Source: Alphaproteobacteria bacterium
Lineage (GTDB): Bacteria > Pseudomonadota > Alphaproteobacteria > Rickettsiales > JABCZZ01
Direction: 5' to 3'
Assembly: GCA_013289445.1 (NCBI GenBank)
Contig: JABCZZ010000007.1
Coordinates: 1-59,253 of the forward strand
Length of the DNA stretch: 59,253 bases
This document shows positions 24,520 through 31,992 of the stretch, one piece after another. Position numbers and translations under genes: made by a program. The notes beneath the pieces are model-generated. The model searched no databases and was not told the DNA's origin. It worked only from the letters and a program-made list of their open reading frames with translations. Every line of letters starts with the position of its first letter. Position 1 is the stretch's first letter.

Positions 24520-26295
24520 ATGGCCGAACCGACAGTTTTAAAAACCCCCGAGGGAGCAACTCCGTTGCCGCAATCGCCTGCATCCGTACAAGCAGATGCT
24601 GAAAATGCTCAAATCAGTGCAGAAAGAGTGCGCGCACTTAGAGAACTCAAAGCGCGTCTCGATAAAAAATTCGGATCTCCTGAAAATGTGACGCCGCAGG
24701 ATGCGGATGCCGCGCAGAAACTGCGTGAGCGTATGAATCGTCCTGCTGAGCCTGCTAAAGCCGAACCCGCAACTGACGACACGGTCGCAGCGGATGAAGA
24801 AGGGCGCATCAATACGGTATTTTCCAAAGCCAAGTCAAAGCTGGGCGTTCTGGCTGACGGGCTGGGAAACACCTGGGATTACGTGACCGGCGAAGATCTG
24901 CGCAAGCAAAGAGCACAGTTCATTGAAGACAATCAGGGCGCGCTGACGGAAAATCAGATCGAGACTATCGTTCAGGCCAATGGCCGCAACAAGCTCGGCG
25001 ATTTAAAAATACAATGGAATGATCTGCAGCGTGTGGCGATGATGGGTGCCGAGCAGGCACAAAAAGCCGGCGCCGTTCTCAACGAAAGCGATATTGAAGC
25101 CATAGCCGAACGCCTGATGAAATCAGACGGCTTTAATGTTGCGGTCAAAAACAGTCAGCAGAAGGTGGGCTCGTTGTGGACTGCAGCGCGTGCCACAGGC
25201 AATATTCTCGCCGGCGGTGCCATGGGCGGGCTGGGCGGTGCATTGCTGGGCACTATATTATCTCCCCTCTCCATCCTCACCAAGCCGATTGCCATCTGTA
25301 TCGACAAGACATTCGGCACTAATTTTGCTCCTAAAGCCGGTCCCACTGCTTTTATCGGCGGTTTGGCCGCGGCAGGTGCGGCACTCCTTGCAGGCACTGG
25401 TGGTTTCCAGGTCATCAAGGGTGCATGGAACCGCAGCGGCAATAACGCCGCCGTCAAAGAAGTCTATATGGCGGCGCTCAAACAGGGCATGCGCAACGTA
25501 GTGGACGTGCGTACGCCGGAACAGGCCGCGCAGGAACAGGCGAAGTCAGCCGCCCAGGTTAAGTCGCAGGCGCAAGCTCAGACTCAGACGAAAGCAGCTG
25601 AGCCAGTGGTCTCCAACGTGGTGAAAGCCGCGCAGGAAATAATCACCACCTTCGCGGATTCAAGAGATGCCGATGTCCAGATGCGCATCACCTATCTCAA
25701 GCATCTGATGGGCGATGGCAAGGATCTGGCGGGCAAAGGCGCAGAAGATCGCATTCTGCACGGTATCGATCTCTTCAAAACCATGGCGGGCAATCCGTCA
25801 AAGAATCCCAAGTTCGATACGATGATGGATGCCATCCGTATGGGAGATGTCGACAGAACCAAGCTTGAAGCGTTGCTGGTCAAACGCGATCTCGAGGTGA
25901 ATGCCGCGATGCAGGGCTTCAATGCCGCCCAGCAGCAGACGCAGTCTTTTGCTTCGCAGCCTGCTGCAGCGCCCGTTGCACCTGCGCAGCAGCCTGCCAC
26001 GGATCCGATGTTTGCGGCTATCAATGCCCGCCTCGCCCAGATGACGCCGAACGATGTCTTGCTTGCCCGACTCGACAGTCTGGAAGCGCTGGTAAAAAAG
26101 ACTATTCATGGAATGACTCCTGCGGCCCCCAGCTTGTATCCCACGGCTGAATCCCTACAGGAGGTGAGCGCAAATATAAGGCAGAATGCCGGCAATCTCG
26201 GTGTGCGTGGCGGTGTGAATACGTCTGAGATTAACAAGCCGGTCACAGGCATCAAGTTTACTCCGGAACAAGTCAGCAAAGCCCATTTGAATTAA
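24520..26295 (+). CDS. Ala/Gly-rich membrane protein with coiled-coil regions, unknown function
   Basis: The protein is 591 aa from ATG 24520; an in-frame TTG at 24496 is the alternative start. The N-terminal 110 residues are charged and Ala/Pro-rich with a helical RVRALRELKARLDKK stretch. A central region (about 210-300) has two Gly/Ala-rich hydrophobic hairpins such as GGAMGGLGGALLGTIL and AAAGAALLAGTGG, reminiscent of glycine-zipper segments. Then comes an Ala/Gln-rich linker (AAQVKSQAQAQTQT), a helical domain and a final coiled-coil-like LLARLDSLEALVKK. There is no signal peptide and no recognised family. The order 591 aa, 170 aa, 174 aa with short gaps suggests one operon. Confidence 0.65.
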   Translation: MAEPTVLKTPEGATPLPQSPASVQADAENAQISAERVRALRELKARLDKKFGSPENVTPQDADAAQKLRERMNRPAEPAKAEPATDDTVAADEEGRINTVFSKAKSKLGVLADGLGNTWDYVTGEDLRKQRAQFIEDNQGALTENQIETIVQANGRNKLGDLKIQWNDLQRVAMMGAEQAQKAGAVLNESDIEAIAERLMKSDGFNVAVKNSQQKVGSLWTAARATGNILAGGAMGGLGGALLGTILSPLSILTKPIAICIDKTFGTNFAPKAGPTAFIGGLAAAGAALLAGTGGFQVIKGAWNRSGNNAAVKEVYMAALKQGMRNVVDVRTPEQAAQEQAKSAAQVKSQAQAQTQTKAAEPVVSNVVKAAQEIITTFADSRDADVQMRITYLKHLMGDGKDLAGKGAEDRILHGIDLFKTMAGNPSKNPKFDTMMDAIRMGDVDRTKLEALLVKRDLEVNAAMQGFNAAQQQTQSFASQPAAAPVAPAQQPATDPMFAAINARLAQMTPNDVLLARLDSLEALVKKTIHGMTPAAPSLYPTAESLQEVSANIRQNAGNLGVRGGVNTSEINKPVTGIKFTPEQVSKAHLN

Positions 26296-26347
26296 AAAAC
26301 GCTGCAGGTAATGCAGGAAGCCAGAAACAACAACTAAGGTAACGGCC

Positions 26348-26860
26348 ATGAGCGTAGGTGAAAAAATAGTCAACACAGGCGGCGGTGCAGTCAAGAGCGG
26401 CATCGGCTGGGGCTTAACCGGTGCAATGCTGGGCGTGCTCGCAGGTGGTCTGCTGTGCGGCGGTCTGCCATTGCTATTGCTTGCAACCACTACTGCCGTT
26501 TTTAGCACGGGCGGCCTGCTCATCGGCACGCTTGCAGCCGCTAGCTGCGTAGCGCTCGGTGTCGCCGGTGCTTATGCCGCCGGTGCCTGGATGGGCATGT
26601 GGGGCGCCGCACTCGGCGTGGTCAAAGGTGGCCTCTCCGGTTTCTTTAAGCGCAGCGCTAAGACACCCGCTCTTGAGCAGGAAATGGCCATGGAGCAGCA
26701 ACGCAATATGGATCTGCGCGCACAAATTGCCGCCCGCCAGGCAGAACGCCAGAACACGGCCGCGGGATTTGAAAATCCCAACGCCACCAGTAATAACGCC
26801 GCGAATGTGCAGACGCGTCAGCAAGACGCGCTCTCTCGCCCCGCCGCTCCAACGGTATAA
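26348..26860 (+). CDS. Small glycine-zipper-like membrane protein, unknown function
   Basis: The 170-aa protein starts at ATG 26348 (AAGG upstream). Residues about 10-90 are almost continuous Gly/Ala/Leu/Val in three hydrophobic segments with GxxxG spacing (GGLLCGGLPLLLLAT, GGLLIGTLAAASC, YAAGAWMGMWGAALG). The polar C-terminal 70 residues include a Gln/Arg/Ala helix. No family is recognised. It is 52 bp after the 591-aa gene and 14 bp before the next, so probably co-transcribed. Confidence 0.6.
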   Translation: MSVGEKIVNTGGGAVKSGIGWGLTGAMLGVLAGGLLCGGLPLLLLATTTAVFSTGGLLIGTLAAASCVALGVAGAYAAGAWMGMWGAALGVVKGGLSGFFKRSAKTPALEQEMAMEQQRNMDLRAQIAARQAERQNTAAGFENPNATSNNAANVQTRQQDALSRPAAPTV

Positions 26861-26874
26861 TATAGGTAGCCACA

Positions 26875-27399
26875 ATGGCCAATTGGGATGGATTTAAAAC
26901 GCTTCGTGACTCATGGAAGCCTTTGCTTGAAGGCATTACCACTGCCGCTGCGCGCTGGTGGCAAGTTGCTAAAAATGGCGCTGTCGGTGCAGGCGGTGTT
27001 GCCGGTGCAGCCAAAGGCGCTGCCGGTGGCGCGGTAGGTATCGGACAACAGATTATCGATAAAAGCGCGGGCCTGGTCGGTGGTACGGTCGGCACAGTGG
27101 GCCAGATATATAAGCGTTTTCCCATCGCGGCCGGTATTGCCACAGCGTTTTTTGGATATTTTGGCCTCAAAGGCTGGTTGAAGCGTCGCGAAGCGAAAAA
27201 CGAAGTGGGCGCATTACGCACGGCCAACGACCTTGTCGCCACCCGCATGGAAAATAATGATCTGCAGAATGCGCTTGCCTATGATAGTGCAAGCACCGGG
27301 CTCAATTATCCCGAGGATCCCAATTACTTCCGCAATCGTGCCCGCGGCGGTGCTGCAACCCCCGCTGGAGGCCTTGTCCAGCCTAATCCCCGAACGTAG
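26875..27399 (+). CDS. Small Gly/Ala-rich membrane protein, unknown function
   Basis: The 174-aa protein starts at ATG 26875 with TAGG upstream. An amphipathic N-terminus (WDGFKTLRDSW) is followed by a Gly/Ala/Val tract (about residues 35-75) and a hydrophobic helix (about 78-98, FPIAAGIATAFFGYFGL). A basic stretch and a polar Asn/Arg-rich tail complete it. No family is recognised. It resembles the two preceding proteins in composition, and the three probably act together at a membrane. It is the last gene before the rpsD promoter. Confidence 0.6.
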   Translation: MANWDGFKTLRDSWKPLLEGITTAAARWWQVAKNGAVGAGGVAGAAKGAAGGAVGIGQQIIDKSAGLVGGTVGTVGQIYKRFPIAAGIATAFFGYFGLKGWLKRREAKNEVGALRTANDLVATRMENNDLQNALAYDSASTGLNYPEDPNYFRNRARGGAATPAGGLVQPNPRT

Positions 27400-27431
27400 G
27401 ATAAGCCCCGTAAAAGCCCCCTAAATCCTGT

Positions 27432-27459
27432 TTGACAGGGCGCATTTAATCTGTATATT
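27432..27459 (+). promoter_or_regulatory. rpsD promoter (TTGACA - 16 bp - TATATT)
   Basis: A perfect -35 TTGACA (27432-27437) is followed after 16 bp by TATATT (27454-27459). The leader to GTG 27539 is about 70 nt. Confidence 0.75.
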
Positions 27460-27538
27460 CGGCCCTCCCAAGGTTCCAGCGGGTGTGTAACCATGCCCCG
27501 GGAATCGAAAATATTATTTGATATCATAAGGATATACT

Positions 27539-28156
27539 GTGAGCAGACGTATTGCCGCCAAATATAAAATCAGCCGCCGCATTGGTGAGAGCCTTTGGGG
27601 CCGCGCCAAGGATCCGGTTGGCAAACGCGCCTACGCACCTGGCCAGCACGGCGCCACCCGCCGCCGCAAAGGTTCCGATTTCGGCAACCAGCTCATGGCG
27701 AAGCAGAAACTCAAAGGGTATTATGGCAGCATCAACGAGCGCCAGTTCCGCGGTATCTACAAAGAAGCCGCCCGCCGCAAGGGCGACACCAGCGAAAACC
27801 TGATTGCCCTGCTTGAGAGCCGTCTGGATACCGTAGTGTACCGCATGGGTGTGGTGCCGACCGTGTTCGCCGCCCGTCAGCTCGTCAGCCATGGCCATAT
27901 CAAGGTTAACGGTAAGCGCGTGAACATCGGCAGCGTCACGCTTGAGGAAGGCGATGTAGTGGAAGTGAAGGAAAAGTCGCGCCAGATGACGGTCATCCTT
28001 GAATCGCAGCAGAATGCTGAACGCAGCGTTCCCGATTACATCGAATTCGACGCCAAGGAACTCAAGGCTAAATTCGTGCGCGCTCCCAAGCTCGCCGATG
28101 TGCCGTATCCCTTGATGATGGAACCGCACCTCATCGTCGAATTCTATTCCCGTTAA
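27539..28156 (+). CDS. rpsD: 30S ribosomal protein S4
   Basis: The 205-aa protein begins [21 protein letters not shown] and contains the S4 RNA-binding domain (about residues 95-155, with [20 protein letters not shown] and [13 protein letters not shown]). S4 nucleates 30S assembly on the 16S 5' domain and in many bacteria represses translation of its own operon. The start codon is GTG, 5 nt after AAGGAT. As in other alphaproteobacteria it is separate from the spc/alpha operon. Length is normal. Confidence 0.97.
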   Translation: MSRRIAAKYKISRRIGESLWGRAKDPVGKRAYAPGQHGATRRRKGSDFGNQLMAKQKLKGYYGSINERQFRGIYKEAARRKGDTSENLIALLESRLDTVVYRMGVVPTVFAARQLVSHGHIKVNGKRVNIGSVTLEEGDVVEVKEKSRQMTVILESQQNAERSVPDYIEFDAKELKAKFVRAPKLADVPYPLMMEPHLIVEFYSR

Positions 28157-28163
28157 TCTATCC

Positions 28164-28178
28164 GGGGAATGCTTCCCC
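28164..28178 (+). terminator. Weak hairpin after rpsD
   Basis: GGGGAA (28164-28169) and TTCCCC (28173-28178) form a 6-bp stem with a 3-nt loop directly after the S4 stop codon. The following bases are C-rich with only scattered T, so termination efficiency is doubtful. Confidence 0.4.
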
Positions 28179-28194
28179 CCCCATTCTTCTGCTG

Positions 28195-28287
28195 TGCAGG
28201 AGTTCCTCCGCGCAGTCACGGGTATATGAGATGAAAAGAGCGAGCCAGCAGGCCAGGCGCGTTTCTCTCGTCGGCGAAACTCCTGCA
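28195..28287. other. Inverted-repeat-framed 93-bp segment, possible structured RNA
   Basis: TGCAGGAGTT (28195-28204) and AACTCCTGCA (28278-28287) are perfect inverted repeats. Nested inside is a second helix, CGCGC (28209-28213) with GCGCG (28257-28261). The segment lies between the converging 3' ends of rpsD and bamD. It could be a small RNA on either strand or a bidirectional terminator. It shows no match that I can see to 4.5S SRP RNA, tmRNA or a tRNA. Confidence 0.35.
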
Positions 28288-28300
28288 TTATATTAGAAGC

Positions 28301-29110
28301 TTAAAACGGCCACAGTTTGCGTAGCCAGCTTTTTTCAGTGCCTTCAGGCGGCAGCGGCTGATTGTTCATATCGGCATAGCTGTCTTTGTACCACGGGCTG
28401 TTTGGATAATTATAGCCCAGCACGGCGGCGTATTTATTCGCCTGATCGGTCACGCCCAGTTTCAGGTAGCATTCCACCAGACGGTGGAGCGCTTCGGGCA
28501 CATGGCTTGTCGTCTGGAATTTCTCCACCACTATGCGGAAACGGTTGATGGCGGCGAGATATTCAAAACGCTTTTCATAGTAACGGCCAATCTCCATTTC
28601 CTTGCCGGCCAGATGGTCGGCGGTGAGGTCAAGCTTGAGCTTGGCATCGCGCGCATATTCGGTGTCGGGAAAGCGTTTGATGACTTCCTGCAACGCCTGC
28701 TGCGCCTGGGCAGTGATCTTCTGATCGCGGCCGACATCGGTGATTTGTTCATAGTAGCACATGGCCTTGAGGTAATAGGCATAAGGCGCATTACGGTTGC
28801 CCGGATGCTGTTTGACGAAATGATCAAGTCCGTTTACCGCGTCGTCATATTTGCCGGCCTTGTAATTACAATAAGCGCTCATCAGTTCGGCGCGCACGGC
28901 CCATTCTGAATAAGGATGCTGGCGCTCGACCTCATCGAAAGCCGTGGCGGCACTCTTATACTCCTGGTTCTTCAGCTTGGTGAGCGCGTCATTATAGAGC
29001 TTCTCTACCGGCTCGCTGGGTTTGGCTTTGTCGGCATCTTTGCTGCCGCCGCATGCAACAAGGCAGGCGGTGATGAGGAGAACAGGCAATATGCGAAAAA
29101 GGCGCGACAT
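28301..29110 (-). CDS. bamD: Outer membrane assembly lipoprotein BamD (ComL/YfiO)
   Basis: The 269-aa lipoprotein has a signal with lipobox LVAC (Cys20), then five TPR-like repeats. LYNDALTKLKNQEYKSAATA and FDEVERQHPYSEWAVRAE are the family's first repeat, followed by YDDAVNGLDHFVKQHPGN. BamD is an essential partner of BamA in outer-membrane beta-barrel insertion, so it serves proteins such as BtuB in this window. It is 51 bp downstream of lpxC on the same strand, the order seen in many alphaproteobacterial division/envelope clusters. Here ftsZ is not upstream and recN is not downstream. Confidence 0.93.
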   Translation of the reverse strand: MSRLFRILPVLLITACLVACGGSKDADKAKPSEPVEKLYNDALTKLKNQEYKSAATAFDEVERQHPYSEWAVRAELMSAYCNYKAGKYDDAVNGLDHFVKQHPGNRNAPYAYYLKAMCYYEQITDVGRDQKITAQAQQALQEVIKRFPDTEYARDAKLKLDLTADHLAGKEMEIGRYYEKRFEYLAAINRFRIVVEKFQTTSHVPEALHRLVECYLKLGVTDQANKYAAVLGYNYPNSPWYKDSYADMNNQPLPPEGTEKSWLRKLWPF

Positions 29111-29161
29111 GCACCCGTTTTATAGCAAGCAGCCCCGTTAGCACAACCACTTACTTAAATC

Positions 29162-30109
29162 TCAGAGAGAGGCGCGCGCGGGTTCGCTTTTCATCTGGCT
29201 GGTGAAGTCAGGCGCTGCCGTCGAGGCACGCGAGATGAGCCTCCAGGCGCTGCGATCGGCAAGCAGCGTACGCAGAAGCGTATTGTTGATGCTGTGGCCG
29301 GGACGCACCGTGGTGACGGCACCGCGGATACGCAGGCCACTTAGGAAATAGTCGCCGACGCAGTCGAGCGCTTTGTGGCGGACGAATTCGTCATTGTAAC
29401 GCAGGCCGCCGTCATTGAGAATGTTCTTGTCGCCCACGACAATGGCGTTATCAAGCGAGCCGCCGCGGGCAAGGCCCTTGGCCTGGAGCTTTTCGACATC
29501 GGCGGCAAAGCCGAAGGTGCGCGCACGGCACAGCGCATGCTTGAAACTCTGGGTGCTGAAATCGTACGAAGCGCGCTGGCGTGGAATGGCGGTGCCCTGG
29601 TAATCAATCGCAATGTTGAGTGCGAAACCGTCAAACGGTCGGATGGTGGCGGAAGACTGGCCTTCGCGCACGGTGACTTTCTTGAGCACTTCAAGCGTGT
29701 CGCGGTGGGCGGAAAGCGCCTTGACGCCCGCGCATTCAATAAGGAACACGAAGGGTTCGGAGCTGCCGTCCATGATGGGGATTTCAGGCCCATCAAGCGT
29801 GGCAATCACGTTGTCCACGCCCATGCCCCACAGCGCGGCCATCAGATGTTCAATGGTGCTGACGCTGACGCCATGGCTGTTTCTGATCGTGGTGCCAAGC
29901 ACCGTGTCAGAGACACCGAGGTAGTAAGCAGAGACGACGGAATGTTCTTCGGCGACATCGAGGCGCACGAACTGCACGCCGGTATCGGCATCGGCAGGGT
30001 GTAAGGTAAGGTTCACCGATTTGCCGCTATGCAGGCCAATGCCAGAGCAGGTGACCGAGCCGGCAAGCGTGGTCTGGTAGGAAGAGTGAAAAGCCGAGCC
30101 GTTAAGCAT
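29162..30109 (-). CDS. lpxC: UDP-3-O-acyl-N-acetylglucosamine deacetylase LpxC
   Basis: The protein is 315 aa from ATG 30109 (an upstream ATG gives an unsupported 22-aa extension). Zinc ligands and catalytic residues are visible: Glu87-His88 in STIEHLMAAL, His245 and Asp249 in HKALDCVGD, and His272 in GHSINNTLL. LpxC catalyses the committed step of lipid A synthesis in the cytoplasm, so the organism makes lipopolysaccharide. Three TGTAACAA repeats lie directly upstream and may regulate it. bamD follows in the same direction. Confidence 0.95.
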   Translation of the reverse strand: MLNGSAFHSSYQTTLAGSVTCSGIGLHSGKSVNLTLHPADADTGVQFVRLDVAEEHSVVSAYYLGVSDTVLGTTIRNSHGVSVSTIEHLMAALWGMGVDNVIATLDGPEIPIMDGSSEPFVFLIECAGVKALSAHRDTLEVLKKVTVREGQSSATIRPFDGFALNIAIDYQGTAIPRQRASYDFSTQSFKHALCRARTFGFAADVEKLQAKGLARGGSLDNAIVVGDKNILNDGGLRYNDEFVRHKALDCVGDYFLSGLRIRGAVTTVRPGHSINNTLLRTLLADRSAWRLISRASTAAPDFTSQMKSEPARASL

Positions 30110-30129
30110 GATACCCGTACCCTTTATAA

Positions 30130-30196
30130 TTGTTACAAAAGATACTAGCGGCCTGTGTTCTGCGCCGCAAATCACACTTTGTTACAGATTGTTACA
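30130..30196 (-). promoter_or_regulatory. Three TGTAACAA boxes upstream of lpxC
   Basis: TTGTTACA on the plus strand (TGTAACAA toward lpxC) occurs at 30130-30137, 30179-30186 and 30189-30196. The last two start exactly 10 bp apart. Direct repeats one helical turn apart are the usual layout for OmpR/PhoB-type response regulators. The proximal copy begins about 20 bp before the lpxC start and would fall in the leader or near the promoter. Confidence 0.5.
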
Positions 30197-30286
30197 CTCT
30201 TAAACCGCTCCTGCTACGGTCTGCTGACCTTCGCAATGCGCCTAAGGCCTTCGGCCACTAAAGGGGCGGCCTACTGACCGCGTTTT

Positions 30287-31198
30287 TTATGGCACCGTAA
30301 AAGGTACGGGCTTTTCCGGTTCGGGTTCACCCGGCATGCGACAGTTAAAATAATGACGTCCCGGTACGTTTCGTTCCATGAACTGGTGCATGCAGGACAG
30401 CAGGAATTCCCGGTCGGAGGTCGTAGGCTCGACCTCGCGTATGTCAAAGCGATGCAGCACGCCATTGGCATCCACACTCGTGCTTTTGCCCATCTGCACC
30501 TGTGGTTCATCCTCAATGACTTCGACGGAAGTATGGTCATCATCCACACTTGCCAGATGGACGATAAAATAGCTGTGAAACGGAAGCTGTTTGCCTGCAA
30601 ACGTATATTCCGATCGCCAGAACGGGGCATCCGGACTCCAGATATAGAAATCCCATGAGCGCGCTTCGGCAGGAAGTTTTGCATAACGCTGCAGCGCCGC
30701 GTTGCTGTGGCCCATGACGCTGAGCGGTGTGGCGCCCAGTTTATACTGCATGTTTGGATAGGCGCCGTAAAACACATAGAACTTATTTGCGCGCACTATC
30801 GGGAAATCGAGAAACGCTTTGCGCTCATCGTCGGAGAGATACTTCGCGCTTATGCGTTCTTTGGGAATATCGTAAATCGCTGCGGGATAATCTTCGTAAT
30901 AATCACGCACATTGCTGTCAAAGAGCAGGGCAATGCGATCGTGCAGCTCATCGATGGCATAGGGAAACACTTCGCTGACATAATCCTTCTGGCCTTCCGC
31001 AGGCAGTTGCGGATCCTCCTGGGCAATGGCTGAAAAACTTACTCCCAAAAAAAGAAACGCCACGGATAACGCGGGCACGCGCAGGCGCTTTATCAGCGAC
31101 GATCTCGCAGGGGAGATTGGGCAAAACGCAACCGTGTGCCGCGTGCCCCCTGAAATAAAAGACTCTATTCGAGCTTGCATTCGTCCCATGAGTTGCAT
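30287..31198 (-). CDS. Exported or membrane-anchored protein of unknown function
   Basis: The protein is 303 aa from ATG 31198, with internal ATGs at 31189 and 31180 as alternatives. A basic N-terminal stretch of about 35 residues precedes a hydrophobic segment (about 40-59, VPALSVAFLFLGVSFSAIAQ) ending in a possible signal-peptidase site. The rest is a globular domain with conserved-looking Trp/Tyr (WDFYIWSPDAPFW) and a Pro/Glu-rich end. I do not recognise a family. It overlaps the DUF3108 gene by 34 bp, so the two are probably co-expressed. Confidence 0.6.
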   Translation of the reverse strand: MQLMGRMQARIESFISGGTRHTVAFCPISPARSSLIKRLRVPALSVAFLFLGVSFSAIAQEDPQLPAEGQKDYVSEVFPYAIDELHDRIALLFDSNVRDYYEDYPAAIYDIPKERISAKYLSDDERKAFLDFPIVRANKFYVFYGAYPNMQYKLGATPLSVMGHSNAALQRYAKLPAEARSWDFYIWSPDAPFWRSEYTFAGKQLPFHSYFIVHLASVDDDHTSVEVIEDEPQVQMGKSTSVDANGVLHRFDIREVEPTTSDREFLLSCMHQFMERNVPGRHYFNCRMPGEPEPEKPVPFTVP

Positions 31199-31953
31199 TC
31201 CTTGACCAGCACACCTTGTACGCTGCCCAGATAAATGGGCATATGCACTCCCAGCGGGGTGTGCTTTGCATCGTCGCTGAAATAAAACGTAAGCGGCGGC
31301 TCGCCTTTATTATATTCCGTCTGTTCCTTGGCGGTCATGCCGCCCAGCGGCTTGCGTGAAAGCACATACGATACTGCCTTGCGCCGCTCACCCAGTATAT
31401 GGGCCACCGCATTCTCGCCTTGCTGCGATTTCACCTCGTAAAGCCGCTTGGCATCAAACCCCTTGAATTGTGCTGCGCCACCCTGCGTCAGCAGCAACGC
31501 AGTCAATGGGTCAACCGCACCGTCCTTGAGGGAATGGGGAACTTCAGGACGGTCACTGCGGTCTTCGGGCGGGTCGTTGAATTCTTCGGTCACCACGCCT
31601 TTTTCATCAAAGGCCAGCTTGACATGGCGGGGTTTTTTCTTAGTCATGTAATGGCTTTCATAACGTAGCGGCTGGTAGCGGTTACCTTTGCGCGTGCCGG
31701 TGACCTCGGTGTTGCTGGTATGGCGGGTAAACAGGTTGACGATCCCCTTGGAATGCACCTGTGCATGCATATGGTAGCCATCAGCTGTCTCTTCAATGCC
31801 AAGCGCCACATTACCCAGACCCACTCCGGTCCAGCTGAAATCATAGACGCCATAAAAATGCTGCTCCGTCGGCGCATCCGCTGCCAAAGCAGCACTCACG
31901 CTGGCGCAATAGATCAGTAAAAGGGTCTTGTATAATCGTATTAATCTACCCAT
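31165..31953 (-). CDS. Exported DUF3108 protein
   Basis: The protein is 262 aa from ATG 31953, which has AAGGA six bases upstream and begins a signal peptide ending SAALAA. The mature part is beta-rich: FYGVYDFSWTGVGLGNVALG at the start, RYESHYMTKKKPRHVKL, and GAVDPLTALL in the middle, the layout of the DUF3108 family (lipocalin-like, periplasmic). Function is unproven; related proteins lie in envelope gene contexts. It is divergent from clpB with only 39 bp between the start codons. Confidence 0.75.
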   Translation of the reverse strand: MGRLIRLYKTLLLIYCASVSAALAADAPTEQHFYGVYDFSWTGVGLGNVALGIEETADGYHMHAQVHSKGIVNLFTRHTSNTEVTGTRKGNRYQPLRYESHYMTKKKPRHVKLAFDEKGVVTEEFNDPPEDRSDRPEVPHSLKDGAVDPLTALLLTQGGAAQFKGFDAKRLYEVKSQQGENAVAHILGERRKAVSYVLSRKPLGGMTAKEQTEYNKGEPPLTFYFSDDAKHTPLGVHMPIYLGSVQGVLVKECNSWDECKLE

Positions 31954-31992
31954 ATTATCCTTATCTAACGGAAATCGCGAAAAGAAACAGTA

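Noticed and set aside
28195..28287. 4.5S SRP RNA, 6S RNA or tRNA in the rpsD-bamD gap
   Set aside because: The conserved SRP apical motif, a cloverleaf and a clear 6S bubble are not visible, so only an unnamed structured segment is reported.
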